A stretch of 64,000 bases of DNA from Ashinkailepas kermadecensis (GCA_034440615.1 JAOTOM010001601.1:1-64000); one strand, 5' to 3'; shown: positions 11,340 through 23,494, numbered from the stretch's first letter. Made by a program: numbers and translations. The notes: generated by a model from the sequence alone, not told the origin.

Positions 11340-12075
11340 TCTGTCTCCTCCCCGTGGCTCTGTATCACTGCTGTCACCCTCCTGGCGGCTCCATTTCACC
11401 GCTGTCCTCTACCTCCTTCCTAGGTCTCCGTATCACTGTCGTCCTCCACCTCCTCCCTCTGGCTTTATATGACTGCTGTCCTCTACCTTCTCCCTGACAT
11501 ATCGTATCATTGCCGTCCTCCACCTCCTCCTTCTGGCTCTATATGACTGTTGTCCTCTACCTTCTCCCTGACACTCCGTTTCACCGCTGTCCTCTACCTC
11601 CTTCCTGGGACTCCGTATCACTGTCGTCCTCCACCTCCTTCCTCTGGCTTTATATGACTGCTGTCCTCTACCTTCTCCCTGACATATCGTATCATTGCCG
11701 TCCTCCACCTCCTCCCTCAGGCTCTATATGACTGTTGTCCTCTACCTTCTCCCTGACACTCCGTTTCACCGCTGTCCTCTATCTCCTTCCTGGGACTCCG
11801 TATCACTGTCGTCCTCCACCTCCTCCCTCTGGCTTTATATGACTGCTGTCCTCTACCTTCTCCCTGACACACCGTATCACCGCTGTCCTCTACCTCCTTC
11901 CTGGGACTCCGTATCACTGTCGTCCTCCACCTCCTCCCTCTGGCTCTATATGACTGCTGTCCTCTACCTTCTCCCTGACACATCGCATCACTGCTGTCCT
12001 CTACCTTCTCCTTGACACACCGCATCACCGCTGTCCTCTACCTCCTCCCTGTGGCTCGTATCACCGCTTTCCTCC
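11340..12075 (+). repeat. 37-bp pyrimidine-rich minisatellite with 185-bp higher-order pattern
   Basis: The basic unit is about 37 bp (GCTGTCCTCTACCTTCTCCC, then a variable tail ending ATCACC). The variant TATATGACTG occurs at about 11471, 11545, 11656, 11730, 11841 and 11952. The gaps are 74, 111, 74, 111 and 111, i.e. 2 or 3 basic units, so most of the array is a 185-bp (5 x 37) higher-order repeat. The plus strand is strongly pyrimidine-biased. Long open frames on both strands here are repeat artefacts. Confidence 0.9.
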
Positions 12076-12089
12076 ACCCCCTCCCTACT

Positions 12090-12240
12090 GCTCCGTGACT
12101 CAGCATAGGCGCCGCCGGCTCGCCGCAGCCCTGTTATTCATGCCTGGAGCGGCGGCGGCACGGTTACCGCGGTCGCCGCTTCCGGCAGCCGGGTGCTCCG
12201 CTAAAAGGGACGCCGCCGCTTCTCATTGCCACGTTAATCG
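12090..12240. promoter_or_regulatory. Short GC/CpG-rich block
   Basis: About 150 bp with dense CpG (GGCGCCGCCGGCTCGCCGC; GCGGCGGCGGCACGG; CCGCGGTCGCCGC). It may be a small CpG island or a relic of one. No TATA box, splice pattern or coding exon is recognisable nearby. Confidence 0.3.
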
Positions 12241-13388
12241 TCCGTGGATAATGCTCTCTGGCCTGTGATGGTATGCCACTCCGCTGAAGCGCCTACGGCC
12301 ATACTGACAGCACTTGGACAATTAACAGCACCGACGGCGCCACCAGAGACGACAGCGTTTTTCTGCACAATGGAGCTCATGCGGTGTCCAAAGAGAAAGA
12401 TGTAATCACTTAAGCTGCTTCCCTGTGTGATGTTTTTGGTTGTGCTTGAATGGAAGAAACTGGTATGGATGGTGAATGCGCCGTTACTTCGACATATCGA
12501 ATAGCTGTCAACTATTTGAAATCAGCAGGAAGCACCGCGTCCTTGGGAAATATTATGCTTGCGTGCTTCTAGAGTGCTGAAGCGTACGATGGTGCACCGC
12601 GTAAGTAATGTTTGGAACTACTCAGGCCATAAGTAGCATACGGCTGGCCTTGTCACGATGCATATCAAAGCTGAATATCTGAAATGAATGGACGAATGAA
12701 TGAATGAATGAACCTGTTGGCAAGCTTTATAATAAGCTATTTTTCGACAAAAATAAAATCACATTTTACGGTTCGAAATAAACACATTTGGAGAACAATA
12801 GTTGAATATTTTGCACAGAAGAGCAGGTATGTTAGAGAAAACTGATGCTAAAGTAGCACAGCATGTGTGCTGAATACGACTATTACTATAATCGCATTAC
12901 ATCAAGTACGGCATCAAATATGACGCCTTTTGTCATAAATAAATTGGAATATTTTATTCAGGTACCTGAACGGTCTCGCGGCGGTAGTTGCAAGCTCGTG
13001 CAATATTTCATGCTTTGTGCCCTAGCTTATGGGAAGGGGCGGGGTTCCAAGGCTCCGGAACTCGCATATGATTCAATTCAATTCAATCAACGGGAGTAGA
13101 GTCAAAATGCAAGCATAGCCACCGTAACTAAAGCTGTGTGCATGGTTCTCGGTGAATCAAATGTCCAGCTTTGAGACAGATGTTATGTTCCTCGCGTAAT
13201 GCCTTTCATGACGGCTTAGGTTTGTGGTGTGCTGGTTGACAGGAGTTGCGCCCCTCCTGGGCGCAACTCAAAATCCTGAGGCAAGAGTAGGCAAAATCCT
13301 GGGGTAGACTCTTGATCAGGAAATATGGTGACCGAGTGAATGGTGATTGTCATAGTTGAGGGAAGGATGTATGATTAGAGAAGAGCTG
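12241..13388. other. Anonymous sequence with a GAAT microsatellite
   Basis: Nothing gene-like is seen. A (GAAT)n tract of about five units lies at 12690-12712. The remainder is AT-leaning, with several AATAAA-like hexamers near 12750-12780 that have no associated transcript evidence. Confidence 0.4.
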
Positions 13389-13396
13389 GGCGCTGC

Positions 13397-13592
13397 CAGG
13401 GGCGAATATACAGATGAGAGCACTGGGGGCACATGCCCCCATGGAAATTGGTGCCCCTCCGGCTGGGAAAAGGTGCCCTTCCGGGAAAGCTCCAGTGCAG
13501 CCCTCGATCATTTTTAACCAGAGTTCCCCTCCGAAGAAATTGCGCCCCTCCAGATACCAAGAGCCACATGACAATTCCTGGATCCGCTCTAG
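13397..13592 (+). mobile_element. hAT-like MITE with 8-bp target duplication
   Basis: The left end reads CAGGGGCGAATATACAG; the right end on the other strand reads CTAGAGCGGATCCAGG. They form an imperfect inverted repeat of the CAGGGGCGGATCC type. The flanks GGCGCTGC (13389-13396) and GGTGCTGC (13593-13600) match at 7 of 8 positions, the 8-bp target duplication expected of hAT. The 196-bp body contains GGGGGCACATGCCCCCATGG and GTGCCCCTCC, as in many animal members of this class. It has no coding capacity, so it is non-autonomous. Confidence 0.65.
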
Positions 13593-13600
13593 GGTGCTGC

Positions 13601-14499
13601 GTAAAACAAAATGGATGAAATTGGTGTGGATACAGTTACAACATAGATACCGTGGATAATGCAGCTCGTCAAGTGAGACTAATTGCCATAGTTTCCTAAA
13701 CGTTTGCGGAAATGTTCGAACCTGGCCGTTCTGTGTGTGTTTATGATTATCGGAATGACAAAAATGTTGCAGTAGAAATGTGGCAGGTTAATCATCAATA
13801 TACAGAGCTTCAACTTGCACAGCGAAGAGGCTTCATGTATAACGCAAAGTAGAGAGGCGGTTCGGATACACCACTTGAACCTTGAGACTAAAGGAAACTA
13901 CAGACATGACACTTTCAGCAGAGGTGGCAATGGGATGATCGAAACCCTAAGATTTGGTCGCAAAAATGGGTGTTCAAGGAGCTGTTAACACTGTTCCTAC
14001 GTGACGATTGATGTCTTCCTTCCATCTGGAGCGACTCTCCTCCTCCACACGTGGGTCAGAATTCGACCACCGAATTTGCAAAGGGCTCATGGAGCCAAAG
14101 CTCGGTAAAATTAAGGAATTTCCTACTACCCTACGACAACAATAAATATTATCCTACTCTCGCTTGTCGACTGTGTCATTTGACGGCCCATGAGTAGTAA
14201 CCCATCTCAAGTAATAATATTTGATCTGATGGAATAATAGTTGTGTTGAGACACTAAGGAAAATGTGAAGGCCATCTTCAAAACCATTGCACTTGATAAT
14301 AACAATGCCATTATTTTGGCCTTGTAGAAGTTCCTGGATGCCACCTAAGAAAAACATAGTTTCTTAAGTCATCATAAGCATTTCCAGTGGTAAGCAAATT
14401 TGGACAAGCTTGGAGTTGGCGCTAAGTTGTACGGCACCATCATGCATATCATTGTTGTGCTGAACTTAAATCCAGCCTGCCCACTGGCGGCCGGCGGCG
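13601..14499. other. Anonymous sequence
   Basis: No gene or repeat is identified. One minus-strand open frame of 67 codons (14154-14357) has no recognisable features. Confidence 0.4.
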
Positions 14500-14655
14500 A
14501 GCTGACCGCCTCGCCCAGCATTGTGACGACCAGCAATAGGCTGACTTCCTCTCCCAGCCTCGTAACGACCAGCGGTGGGCTTACTTCTTCTCCCAGACCC
14601 GTAACAGCCAGAGGCAGACTGACTGTCGCTCCCAGCCGTCACTGCGCGGCAGCTC
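14500..14655 (+). repeat. 39-bp minisatellite, about 4 units
   Basis: GCTGAC/GCTTAC-type landmarks recur at about 14501, 14540, 14579 and 14618 (39 bp apart), each followed by CTCCCAGNC and a GTAACGACCAGC-like tail. Because 39 is a multiple of 3, both strands stay open; the resulting proline- or glycine-rich frames have no other support. Confidence 0.85.
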
Positions 14656-15535
14656 TTCTCCCGGCAGCGGCGACACCGACCAGCGCCCGCCAGGGAAGGG
14701 GAAACGGCACAAACATTAACGCATGACAAGCATGCTGGGGTGGGGGGGGAGGATGATTGGTGGGCTGGTCGCACATCAGCGTTGTGTTGGGTCTCAGTGG
14801 GTGACGGTGTTGATGATGCATCGGCGTCGGCCGGTGCCGGTGGTGCTGTGTGGCCCTCTACACCACCAGACCAGCATGCAAGCAGAAAGGTACATACCAT
14901 GTCGCCTGTCGGAAACAAATAGATCCGCGGTGTGAAGAGCGAAACGCCGCTGATCCGCCCGTGCCTGAGCTGTGATAGGGCCCTCCGATCTCTGATCTCC
15001 GATTAGGGCCCTCCGATCTCTGATGGGGCTGTCCGAGCCGTCAGATGGTCACCCCAGATTCGGAAAGGGGCCCTAAATCTCTGGACTCTTACACCCTCCA
15101 GGAACTCCCCGGGGGCTGATTGGCACCGTGCCAACATCCTTGGGAGGTCCTAGCACTCCTGTGAAATCATCTTTGGATCATTCTGAGAAGCTATTCGGGG
15201 CCGCCTCGGACCTGACTGGAGGCGCATGTGCCCAGTGTGCCCTCCCCCTGACTGCACCCCTGTCAACAGTCGCACGTGGTCGATGGAAACAGAGAAAACA
15301 GCAAACTTAAATAAAGTAATGCAGCCAAGTACGATGCACGACCATAATATGACGACTTTGATGCTATGGCTCGAAGTTCCGTAGTAAATGCGGTTAAGCT
15401 TGATGTATCATGTCGTCGTTATCAAATATATATAAAATCTGATACGAAACTATGATGCCAGGCTTGGCGTTCGTCATTCGTGTTTTTGCCTCTTACATTT
15501 GGACGCATTTGCATATATCTATCTGAAATTCGGAA
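14656..15535. other. Anonymous sequence with a short direct duplication
   Basis: A roughly 24-bp duplication (GGGCCCTCCGATCTCTGAT) occurs near 14978-15023. No gene is recognised. Confidence 0.4.
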
Positions 15536-15539
15536 TACG

Positions 15540-15990
15540 CAGGAATGGCCAGGAGTGTACGGAATGGGAATGGGAAAGTGATGGGAAACAGAATGGGAAG
15601 AGAAACGGAATGGGAAGATGAACGGAATAGAAACGGAACTTGAACGGAATGGGAACGGAATGGGAATCAAATGGGAACGGTATGGGAACGGAATAGGAAC
15701 GGAATGGGGACGGAATGGGAACGGAATAGGAGCGGAATAGGAACGGAATAAGAACGGAATAGGAACGGAATAGGAACGGAATGGGAACGGACTGGGAACG
15801 GAATTGGAATGACATGTGAACGGAATGGGAAGGAAATGTGAACGAAATGGGAGCTGAATGTGAACGGAATGGTAACGGAATGTGAACTGAATGTGAACGG
15901 AATTGGAACTGAATGGGAACAGAATGTGAACGGAATGGGAACGGAATGAGAAGGAAATGGGAACGGAAAGGAATCGGAACGGGAATGAAA
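15540..15990 (+). repeat. 11-bp purine-rich minisatellite (GGGAACGGAAT)n
   Basis: About 40 degenerate copies of an 11-bp unit, GGGAACGGAAT, with variants TGTGAACGGAA and TAGGAACGGAA. An 11-bp period uses all three frames, so the minus strand reads as a long FPFRSHSVPIP-like repeat in two frames at once. That marks it as non-coding. Confidence 0.9.
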
Positions 15991-16914
15991 TATGGAATGG
16001 GCAGGAATTTTGACGCACTTGGCTTTGGCTCATAACAACAAAACAGCGGAAAACTGCGAGCTGCGAAAAGCTGCATTGATAACTTGGTTGGGTAATGATA
16101 ATTTCTTGAACATTGGTATTCTAAAACCGACGAAGTTTGGCTTTGGGATCCGTTTGTGCTGCCACGGAGACAGTTTATTGCGCTCGAAGGCTTTCCGACA
16201 TTGTCGGTCTGTATTTGTAATATACAGCTTATTTTTTCATTATCAGCATCATTATCTGGGTGGACAATCTACGCCTACGCTTTGGCACCATGTGCGGTTC
16301 CAATGAGCCCCTCCAGCAATGCTTCCATCCAAATCGCCGGAAGATGGCGCCAACATTTTTTTTGCTCCCCCATCCGAAAGGAGATATTTTCTACGAACAG
16401 GACTGCGAAGCTCATCACTCGCCATGATTTGGGACGATCTGAGAACTTGTCGAAGCTTGACAAAACCGATCGGCTGCATCAGCACCTGCTCCCCCACCTG
16501 GCCCCCATCCTCCCGTTGATAGTCGACTGGATCCGCCAGTGTGTACGCGGTGGCTATCGTGTGGCAACATGAAGACTGACAACATTCAACGACGCTGCCA
16601 GCAAATACAACGCCGTTTTTACTGAGAATCCCGTGCTTCAGCTAAGAAGCGGAAGGAGCGAGAAGAGCGCCGACAATAATATTTTCTGGGCTGAACAATT
16701 CCGCGCTATACTGTCACGCAAGTAAAACAAGCTCGCGTTCCGGTCTGGTGCATCCGCGTCCAATGGTGAGTAACTATCGTGCGGTGTAGCTTTCTTGTGC
16801 TTACCGGCGAAGGCTTTCATCCAAATATTTTCCTCGAAGCACTCGTGTTCTTTGTTCCAGGAAGCGGCTGGATGGCGAAACTTTGCGGTGCCGGCTCGGG
16901 CGGCAGTGGCCGAG
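15991..16914. other. Anonymous sequence
   Basis: No recognisable gene. Several frames of 60-140 codons at 16.0-16.6 kb overlap on both strands without motifs. The end of this interval runs in frame into the 24-bp array. Confidence 0.4.
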
Positions 16915-17425
16915 TCGGCTGACGGTCCCGCGGTTACGTCGGCTGACCGTCCCGAGGTTACGTCAGCCGACGGTCCCGAGGTCACGTCAGCCGACGGTCC
17001 CGCGGTCACGTCAGCTGACCGTCCCGAGGTCACGTCAGCCGACCGTCCCGAGGTCACGTCAGCCGACCGTCCCGAGGTCACGTCAGCTGACGGTCCCGAG
17101 GTTACGTCAGCCGACCGTCCCGAGGTCACGTCAGCCGACCGTCCCGGGGTCACGTCAGCTGACGGTCCCGCGGTGACGTCAGCTGACGGTCCCGAGGTCA
17201 CGTCAGCCGACCGTCCCGCGGTCACGTCAGCCGACCGTCCCGGGGTCACGTCAGCTGACGGTCCCGCGGTCACGTCAGCTGACGGTCCCGAGGTCACGTC
17301 AGCCGACCGTCCCACGGTCACGTCAGCCGACCGTCCCGAGGTCACGTCAGCCGACAGTCCCGAGGTCACGTCAGCTGACGGTCCCGAGGTCACGTCAGCC
17401 GACCGTCCCGAGGTCACGTCACACG
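16915..17425 (+). repeat. 24-bp minisatellite with CGTCAGCTGACG palindromes, about 21 units
   Basis: The unit is GTCACGTCAGCYGACSGTCC plus CGAG, 24 bp. The variant with T at the Y position contains the perfect 12-bp palindrome CGTCAGCTGACG; the C variant breaks it. Both strands are open for over 200 codons (plus: an eight-residue VTSADRPE repeat; minus: SADVTSGR), because the period is a multiple of 3. There is no signal peptide, flanking domain or splice context, and a two-strand reading is expected of any stop-free 24-mer. It is treated as a minisatellite; a coding repeat cannot be fully excluded. Confidence 0.85.
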
Positions 17426-18704
17426 CACGTCACGTGACACCTGCGTGCCCACGGAGTGTGACGATCTCTCGCCTCAATCGCAGTGCGCTACCGATGCCGC
17501 GTTGAGCGCAAAATTCACCCACACAAACCCACCCACGATTGTGTGTGATGCAGGAACTGAGCGGAAAAGTCCCAATGCTGAAGGACTCGGTGTCACACCG
17601 CGCCATCTATGCTGGTTCTAAAATTAGGCAAATGCCTCCAAGTGTTCAGATGTGTGAACAGTATTCGGCAAAGGAGTTCCTTTCAGCAAGAGGGTGACGA
17701 CTTTAGACCGAAGTAGATGTGATTAGATTAGATGAGTAGAAGTAGAGTAGTAGAATTCAATGTGATTATGTCGACTTTTAAAATGCAGCCCAACTTCCTC
17801 GATCCAGTCTTGTCTGGGCCGCAGCACCATTGTAGATAAGTTGAACCTGATCCGGGATCACGACAACATTTCAGAGATAGTTATTTTCCTGGGCTTTTAA
17901 TTAGCCCATAATTAGCCCGGACCCCGCTGGCGACAACTTTTCCGAACGTGAAACTGTCGATAATCACCCTCCATTGTCGAAGCTTTCAAACTGAAAAAAA
18001 CGGCGACGGGTTGACACACGACGACCACGGTTCAACAGTCCACCCTCGTCGACAAACCAGCGACTCTCGGCCACGACTACACCCGGCCGGCAATGGCCCA
18101 CATGGACATCGGTCACATGTCACATGGCGCACCACCCATACCTCAGAGGGAGAGGCGCGGTCGACCACCCTCGACCGGCAATGGCCCACATGGACATCGG
18201 TCACTCGGTGAGTACAATATGTGAATACTATTGTATGACGTTATGCCGACATGGCCGATAAAACCTTGGACTCCAGCTTTGTCACGACTTGGCCTGGTTG
18301 GTATTTAAGTGTTCAAAGTTTGCACTGTCTGACAGGAACGGCTCCGGCGCTATTCAAGAAGAACCAAAGAGGACAAAAAAGCCCTTCAGTGACTGGCCGA
18401 TTGAGAACTGTTTAATGTATAGCATCAAAAAGTAGTAGCACACATATCCTGGTTCATACATCGCCAGAATTTGCATCCTCGATATTACATGTAGGCTTCT
18501 CAAGCATCATCACAAGGTTACATAATGCTGACTTGAGCCATTTCGTGTGTACTTCATGTTTCCCCAAGTGATTTGTGAAGTGATGATCGCATTATTCAAC
18601 ACCACAAGCGCACACTCTTTATCATACTTTACTGTGATGAACGGGATAGCTCGCACTTTCCGGATCATTCCGTGTTCTGCCAATTCATTACAACGCTTTT
18701 CGAT
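17426..18704. other. Anonymous sequence with one dispersed duplication
   Basis: GGCAATGGCCCACATGGACA followed by TCGGTCAC occurs at about 18092 and again about 85 bp later near 18177. No gene is recognised. Confidence 0.4.
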
Positions 18705-18790
18705 AATTACTCCGCGGCGTAGCGGATAAGCGCTTCACGCTGATTCCAACTTTCATCCCTGGTCTCTGTGCAGGCGGATCATGAATAGGC
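18705..18790 (+). other. Weak tRNA-like or SINE-head-like segment
   Basis: GCGTAGCGGATAAGCGCTTC near 18716-18735 resembles a tRNA D-arm/A-box. GATTCCAAC at about 18741 could be a decayed B box, though it is closer than the usual spacing. No cloverleaf folds convincingly. It is noted only as a possible remnant of a tRNA-derived SINE. Confidence 0.2.
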
Positions 18791-21047
18791 TTAAACTGTC
18801 CTTTGAAGACATTGGAAAGATCGCGAGAAGTGGAAGGTCATTTTAAGATTAGCTATATTTTTAACCAATCGTAGGCCAACAAACGGAGAGAACAACCATT
18901 TTTCTGAAAAGGAATAGAAAAAGCATGTTCCTTTCAAGGCCTACACCTTTCCCATAATTAGAATCCTCATCATTCAATCCATTCAGCAGCAGACATTCCT
19001 GCTCTGGCTCTGGATGCATGCCAGCAGTACCAGCAATAATCCTAATAACTGGAATATTTTGAACGCTATTATCAGGTTAAAATTTACGAGACAAAGCTGG
19101 GCGCACGTTGTCTGGTTGGGTATTCGATTTCGTCCCCAAAAGGAGCAATGTCACCATAAACTTCAGTTTCCAAGTGCGGTACAACACCAGGGGCGCATAA
19201 TATTTTTTTCAAGCTTCATGGATAAGACCGTGACTGTTTTCTGTCTCCCTCCCCACACTTAACGTAAGAGCTGAGATTTCGGCACCTTTGATTCTGGAGC
19301 ACCACGTTTCTTCTTCTTCTTCTTTATTTGTGTGGTCAAAAGTTCGTTCAACTGCTCGAAAGCTCACCATCTGATCGTTTCCTGTCCCCATGCTCCTGTC
19401 CAAACGCAGATGCAAGCGGCCGACCCCTTCATCTCACCCGTCGCAAAGAGAAAGTAGCGTTCTTCCGCCGTCATGATAGGTCATTACGCGGGTCTCATAC
19501 TGTAATGGCGAGTGTAAATCACGGAACGGTAATTTCCCAGAGCAATCTGAAAAGTGGCGTTCCCATTCGTGGGAAAGCCGGGGACAAGAGGCTATATGGT
19601 ATGCCTCGCACTGATGTTGATGCAGGGCACCTAGGATACAACAGCGTCTCATCACCACTCAGAAGATACTGGAGTGTCGCGTAGTTGCATCCCAAACGCA
19701 GGCGACACAAAAACACCACGCTGCGTCGGTTTCAATGTGAAGATGACGTCCACTCACGAATACAGGGCTCGAAAGTGTTGCGCTTATTGTTTGACAGCGA
19801 ATCCCAACCGGCCTGCCACTTCCTAGAAATAACACCTTTTACCTTTCAGTAAAATTCCCTGGCGGAGAGCGGGAGGGAATGTGGTCACGGAGCCCGTGGG
19901 CCTCGCTTCGCCCGCAGCATCAGCGGTCCAGGCTTCATCAGACCGGGGATTTATATAAGCTAAAATGTGTTTATCATCGACACTCGCAGGCTGCTGAACT
20001 CTCTGCAACTCAGCATGTTGACAAAAGATGGGGATGTGAGTTATCATTCGTTCATTTCAACTCGTCTCTTATATTGGTTTTGCAACACTGTCGGACTCAG
20101 GTCTGCCTTCCCTCCGCTCCATATTCCTTGGCTGAATACACCTTTCTTAATAGAAAGCTTCGGAAGTCACGAGCATCCATTTTCATCGCGGCGGGACTTC
20201 TCCAGCCTCTGCAATTTCGAATTTTGTCTGGAGCACTGGCCCATATCTGGAAATGCGCTTGTGATTGTTGAAAGGAATGAGTGTTTTCTCACACGTGTTT
20301 ACTTTGGAAAGGAAGACATGTTGAGTGATTTAAGTTGTCTCCCGATAATAATTGAACATTAATGGAAATACAGTGCGAAGACTTACCTAATTATGTTTGC
20401 ATTGCGCAAAAGCACCACGATTATCTAATGCATTTATAAACAGGCACAGTATTTTCATGAAGATATAATGTAAATTAATATATAGCTGATATTTATGTTG
20501 GTCAAGCACCAACGAGGAGGCAAATGGCCCTGATCGGCAAAACCGTTCTTCATTAATGCGCTTCGCATGCTAACATGATCTTGCTGAAATCACGTGAAAT
20601 TGGCCGTATAATTGGTACATTTGGACGAGTATGTATGTACCACTTGAAAATCACGAGTCCGATAAATATGAAACTGACACTCGATTCCTTCAAAACACAC
20701 TGGACGACCGTGCCAATTTCATGCTTCTACTTGCGCATGCCACGTGATGCTGCCACGTGCTGCCGACCAGATACGCCGGTTTTTCGGCGTTCGCCTAGCT
20801 TCAGTCCAGATGCAGCCCAGATGCAGCTCAGAAGAGTCTAACGGTAATGCTGAGATTTCGTTTCGGTATTTCATTCGTTGCAAATACCGACTCCAATGTA
20901 TATTTTGCGCACTAGGCCTTGCGCTCCATACCTACGACGGTGGTACGGGTGGTATGGGGATTTTAGAGGGGGTGCACAGCCGTAAAATGTCCCTCTCCTT
21001 TCGTAAGGAGCTCACAACGGCCGTTGTACAATCATGTCAATCACGCT
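18791..21047. other. Anonymous sequence
   Basis: No gene is supported. Open frames of 120-131 codons near 19.3-20.4 kb overlap each other in different frames and show no conserved motifs. A TTC-rich stretch lies at 19310-19326. 20.4-20.55 kb is AT-rich. Confidence 0.4.
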
Positions 21048-21695
21048 TTAACCCTCGCCAGTGGAGATGGTTGATGCAACAGCCCCCTAAGACGTTTCGT
21101 GGATAGCTTCCGAACCGCTCAACGGAACCCAGCGAAATTTTCGATAACTTCTTTTTCGGAGCTTTTTGTATTTTTTTGTTGTTGTGCCATGTTAGGTCAC
21201 CGATCTATGTTGTCATTAAGAACAACAGCCCAGACCATTTTTGAACCAAATCGCGGATTATCTCATCTTGACATAACAGTGTGACTTAAAGCGACACATT
21301 TTGTGCGGGTTAGGCTAATAGATGACTCAACTGATATTCGGACACTATCCCTGTACCATTCCAAGGTCATTCAAGATCACTAATCTGTGTTGACTGGGCT
21401 ACCTTTTAAGTTTGGCAGGATATCTAGGGTCATTTTAAGTCCATTTTTGCCATGAGTAGGTGGAAGCAGTGGTTTTAACCAACATTTTATCAAGCTTTCA
21501 AATGCGAGGTCAAATTTTGGCCTAGCCTGACCGGACTTGTAGGGTCAACAATTGCGGGATCTCGTTCCATCACACATGCCCGTATTTTTTTCGTCTCTAC
21601 AGCACGTTTCGTTTGCTAACGCCAGGGAGTTGCACCCCACCCGCTCCCCCTCCACTGAAAAAGGTGGCAAAATTTCGCACACGAGCGAGGGTTAA
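21048..21695 (+). mobile_element. TTAA-flanked piggyBac-like non-autonomous element, copy 3
   Basis: TTAA at 21048-21051 and 21692-21695 bound a 640-bp segment. Its left end reads CCCTCGCCAGTGG and its right end on the other strand reads CCCTCGCTCGTGTG, so the outermost 7 bp match exactly. The left interior (CAGCCCCCTAAG, then TAGCTTCCGAAC) resembles the left interior of the copies at 3.42 and 44.32 kb. The interior also holds GGTCA/TGACC words at about 21363, 21511 and 21530. There is no coding capacity. The TTAA plus CCC ends suggest the piggyBac superfamily. Confidence 0.5.
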
Positions 21696-22325
21696 AGTCA
21701 GCGAATTTGTGTTGCAAAGATTGTTTGTGAATATATTATCGGCCACTGTAATGTCCAGTGTTTTGGAAGTTCTGCATGTCGCATGTAAGATTTGTGGCTA
21801 TTCTCGATGCCTTGACGTCTAAGCTTGACAAAACTTAGACCAAAGTTTGCACCGACCATATAGTCCAAGCCAGAGCCCAATATTCACGAGTGACATGACA
21901 CGCCCATTGACGTCGACACTGCACATGTTCCGGCCTCAGTCGGCCGGTGTTGGCCGCCTTCCACCCGGTAACTACAGACGCAGGTCCAGTCCTGCCACCA
22001 CTCTTCCCTTTTCCTCTGTGCGCCTTTGCGGTCTTTGCGGTGACCAATCGGCAAATTGCAGGGGAAGACACTTGACACGACAGGTGCATAGCGGTATCGG
22101 CCAGGGCCTCCTCATGGCCAGTCGTACGTGTCACTGCTCTGAAGCCTTACACTGATCTCTTCTGCTGAACCGCTTAACGACCAGAGCTTTCCCGAAATTG
22201 CCGTAGTGACGTGGAATGGATTCCCTGGTGGAAAGTAGCCCGTTGTTCACGAAATTGGTTCCAATAATAGTTTGTGAATTTTGGTGGAACATATTTCCGA
22301 TCGAAAAATATTGTACTGTACTGCA
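21696..22325. other. Anonymous sequence
   Basis: No gene or repeat is recognised. Plus and minus open frames of about 100 codons at 21.84-22.15 kb mirror each other. Confidence 0.4.
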
Positions 22326-22333
22326 CTGTAGTG

Positions 22334-23168
22334 TAAGAAAAAGAGAAAGATAAAGGGAAAGAGAAGGAGAAAGAGAACGTAAAAGAGAAAGAGAAAGATA
22401 AATAGAAAGAGAAAGAGAAAGATAAAGAGAAAGAGAAATAGAAAGAGAAAGATAAAGAGAAAGAGAAAGAGAAAGAGAAAGAGAAAGAAAAAGAGAAAGA
22501 GAAAGAGAAAGAGAAAGAGAAAGAGAAAGAGAAAGAGAAAGAGAAAGAGAAAGAGAAAGAGAAAGAGAAAGAGAAAGAGAAAGAGAAAGAGAAAGAGAAA
22601 GAGAAAGAGAAAGAGAAAGAGAAAGAGAAAGAGAAAGAGAAAGAGAAAGAGAAAGAGAAAGAGAAAGAGAAAGAGAAAGAGAAAGAGAAAGAGAAAGAGA
22701 AAGAGAAAGAGAAAGAGAAAGAGAAAGAGAAAGAGAAAGAGAAAGAAAAAGGGAAAGATAAATATAAAGAGAAAGAGAAAGAGAAAGAGAAAGAGAAAGA
22801 GAAAGAGAAAGAGAAAGAGAAAGAGAAAGAGAAAGAGAAAGAGAAAGAGAAAGAGAAAGAGAAAGAGAAAGAGAAAGAGAAAGAGAAAGAGAAAGAGAAA
22901 GGGAAAGAGAAAGAGAAAGAGAAAGAGAAAGAGAAAGAGAAAGAGAAAGAGAAAGAGAAAGAGAAAGAGAAAGAGAAAGAGAAAGAGAAAGAGAAAGGGA
23001 AAGGGACTGAGAAAGTGAAAGGGAAAGGGAAAGGAAAGGAGAAGGAGAAGGAGAAGGAGAAGGAGGAGAAGGAGAAGGAGAAGGAGAAGGAGAAGGAGAA
23101 GGAGAAGGAGAAGGAGAAGGAGAAGGAGAAGGAGAAGGAGAAGGAGAAGGAGAAGGAGAAGGAGAAGA

Positions 23169-23211
<43 letters not shown>

Positions 23212-23330
23212 AGAGGAAAGATAGAGAAAGAAAGAGAGAAAGCGAGAAAAAGAGAAGAGGAAGAGAAAGAGAGAGAGGGGGAGAGGAAGAGGAAGAGGAA
23301 GAGAGGGGAGAACGGGATGGGGGACGGGGA
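22334..23330 (+). repeat. About 1-kb polypurine tract: (GAAAGA)n then (GGAGAA)n
   Basis: From about 22334 to 23010 the plus strand is almost pure (AGAAAG)n. A few GATAAA interruptions cluster at the left edge and at 22755-22770. It then changes to (GGAGAA)n at about 23037-23165 and to GA-rich sequence until about 23320. Scattered T interruptions mark older units; the central blocks are homogeneous. Such mirror-symmetric purine tracts can adopt triplex (H-DNA). The long LFLFLF/KEKEKE frames are artefacts. Confidence 0.95.
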
Positions 23331-23452
23331 GAGGAGAGTGCTGAGCTTGATTCTATCGGAGCAATTCGTTCAGCTTCAGCTTCATATCTACCAAATGTCC
23401 ATATCACACTCGGTGGAGTTGTGGAATATGGATATCTGCCCCCTCTCCTCTC

Positions 23453-23456
23453 CTTT

Positions 23457-23494
<38 letters not shown>
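23453..23494. repeat. (TC)n microsatellite
   Basis: About 17 uninterrupted TC dinucleotides after a T run. It lies about 120 bp from the purine tract, with the strand bias reversed. Confidence 0.9.

Noticed and set aside
15422..16076. FPFRSHSVPIP-repeat protein on the minus strand
   Set aside because: An 11-bp unit gives the same peptide pattern in several frames, so it is not coding.
16638..17505. Long open frames on both strands over the 24-bp array (236 and 259 codons)
   Set aside because: A stop-free repeat whose period is a multiple of 3 keeps frames open on both strands. There is no flanking domain, signal peptide or splice context.
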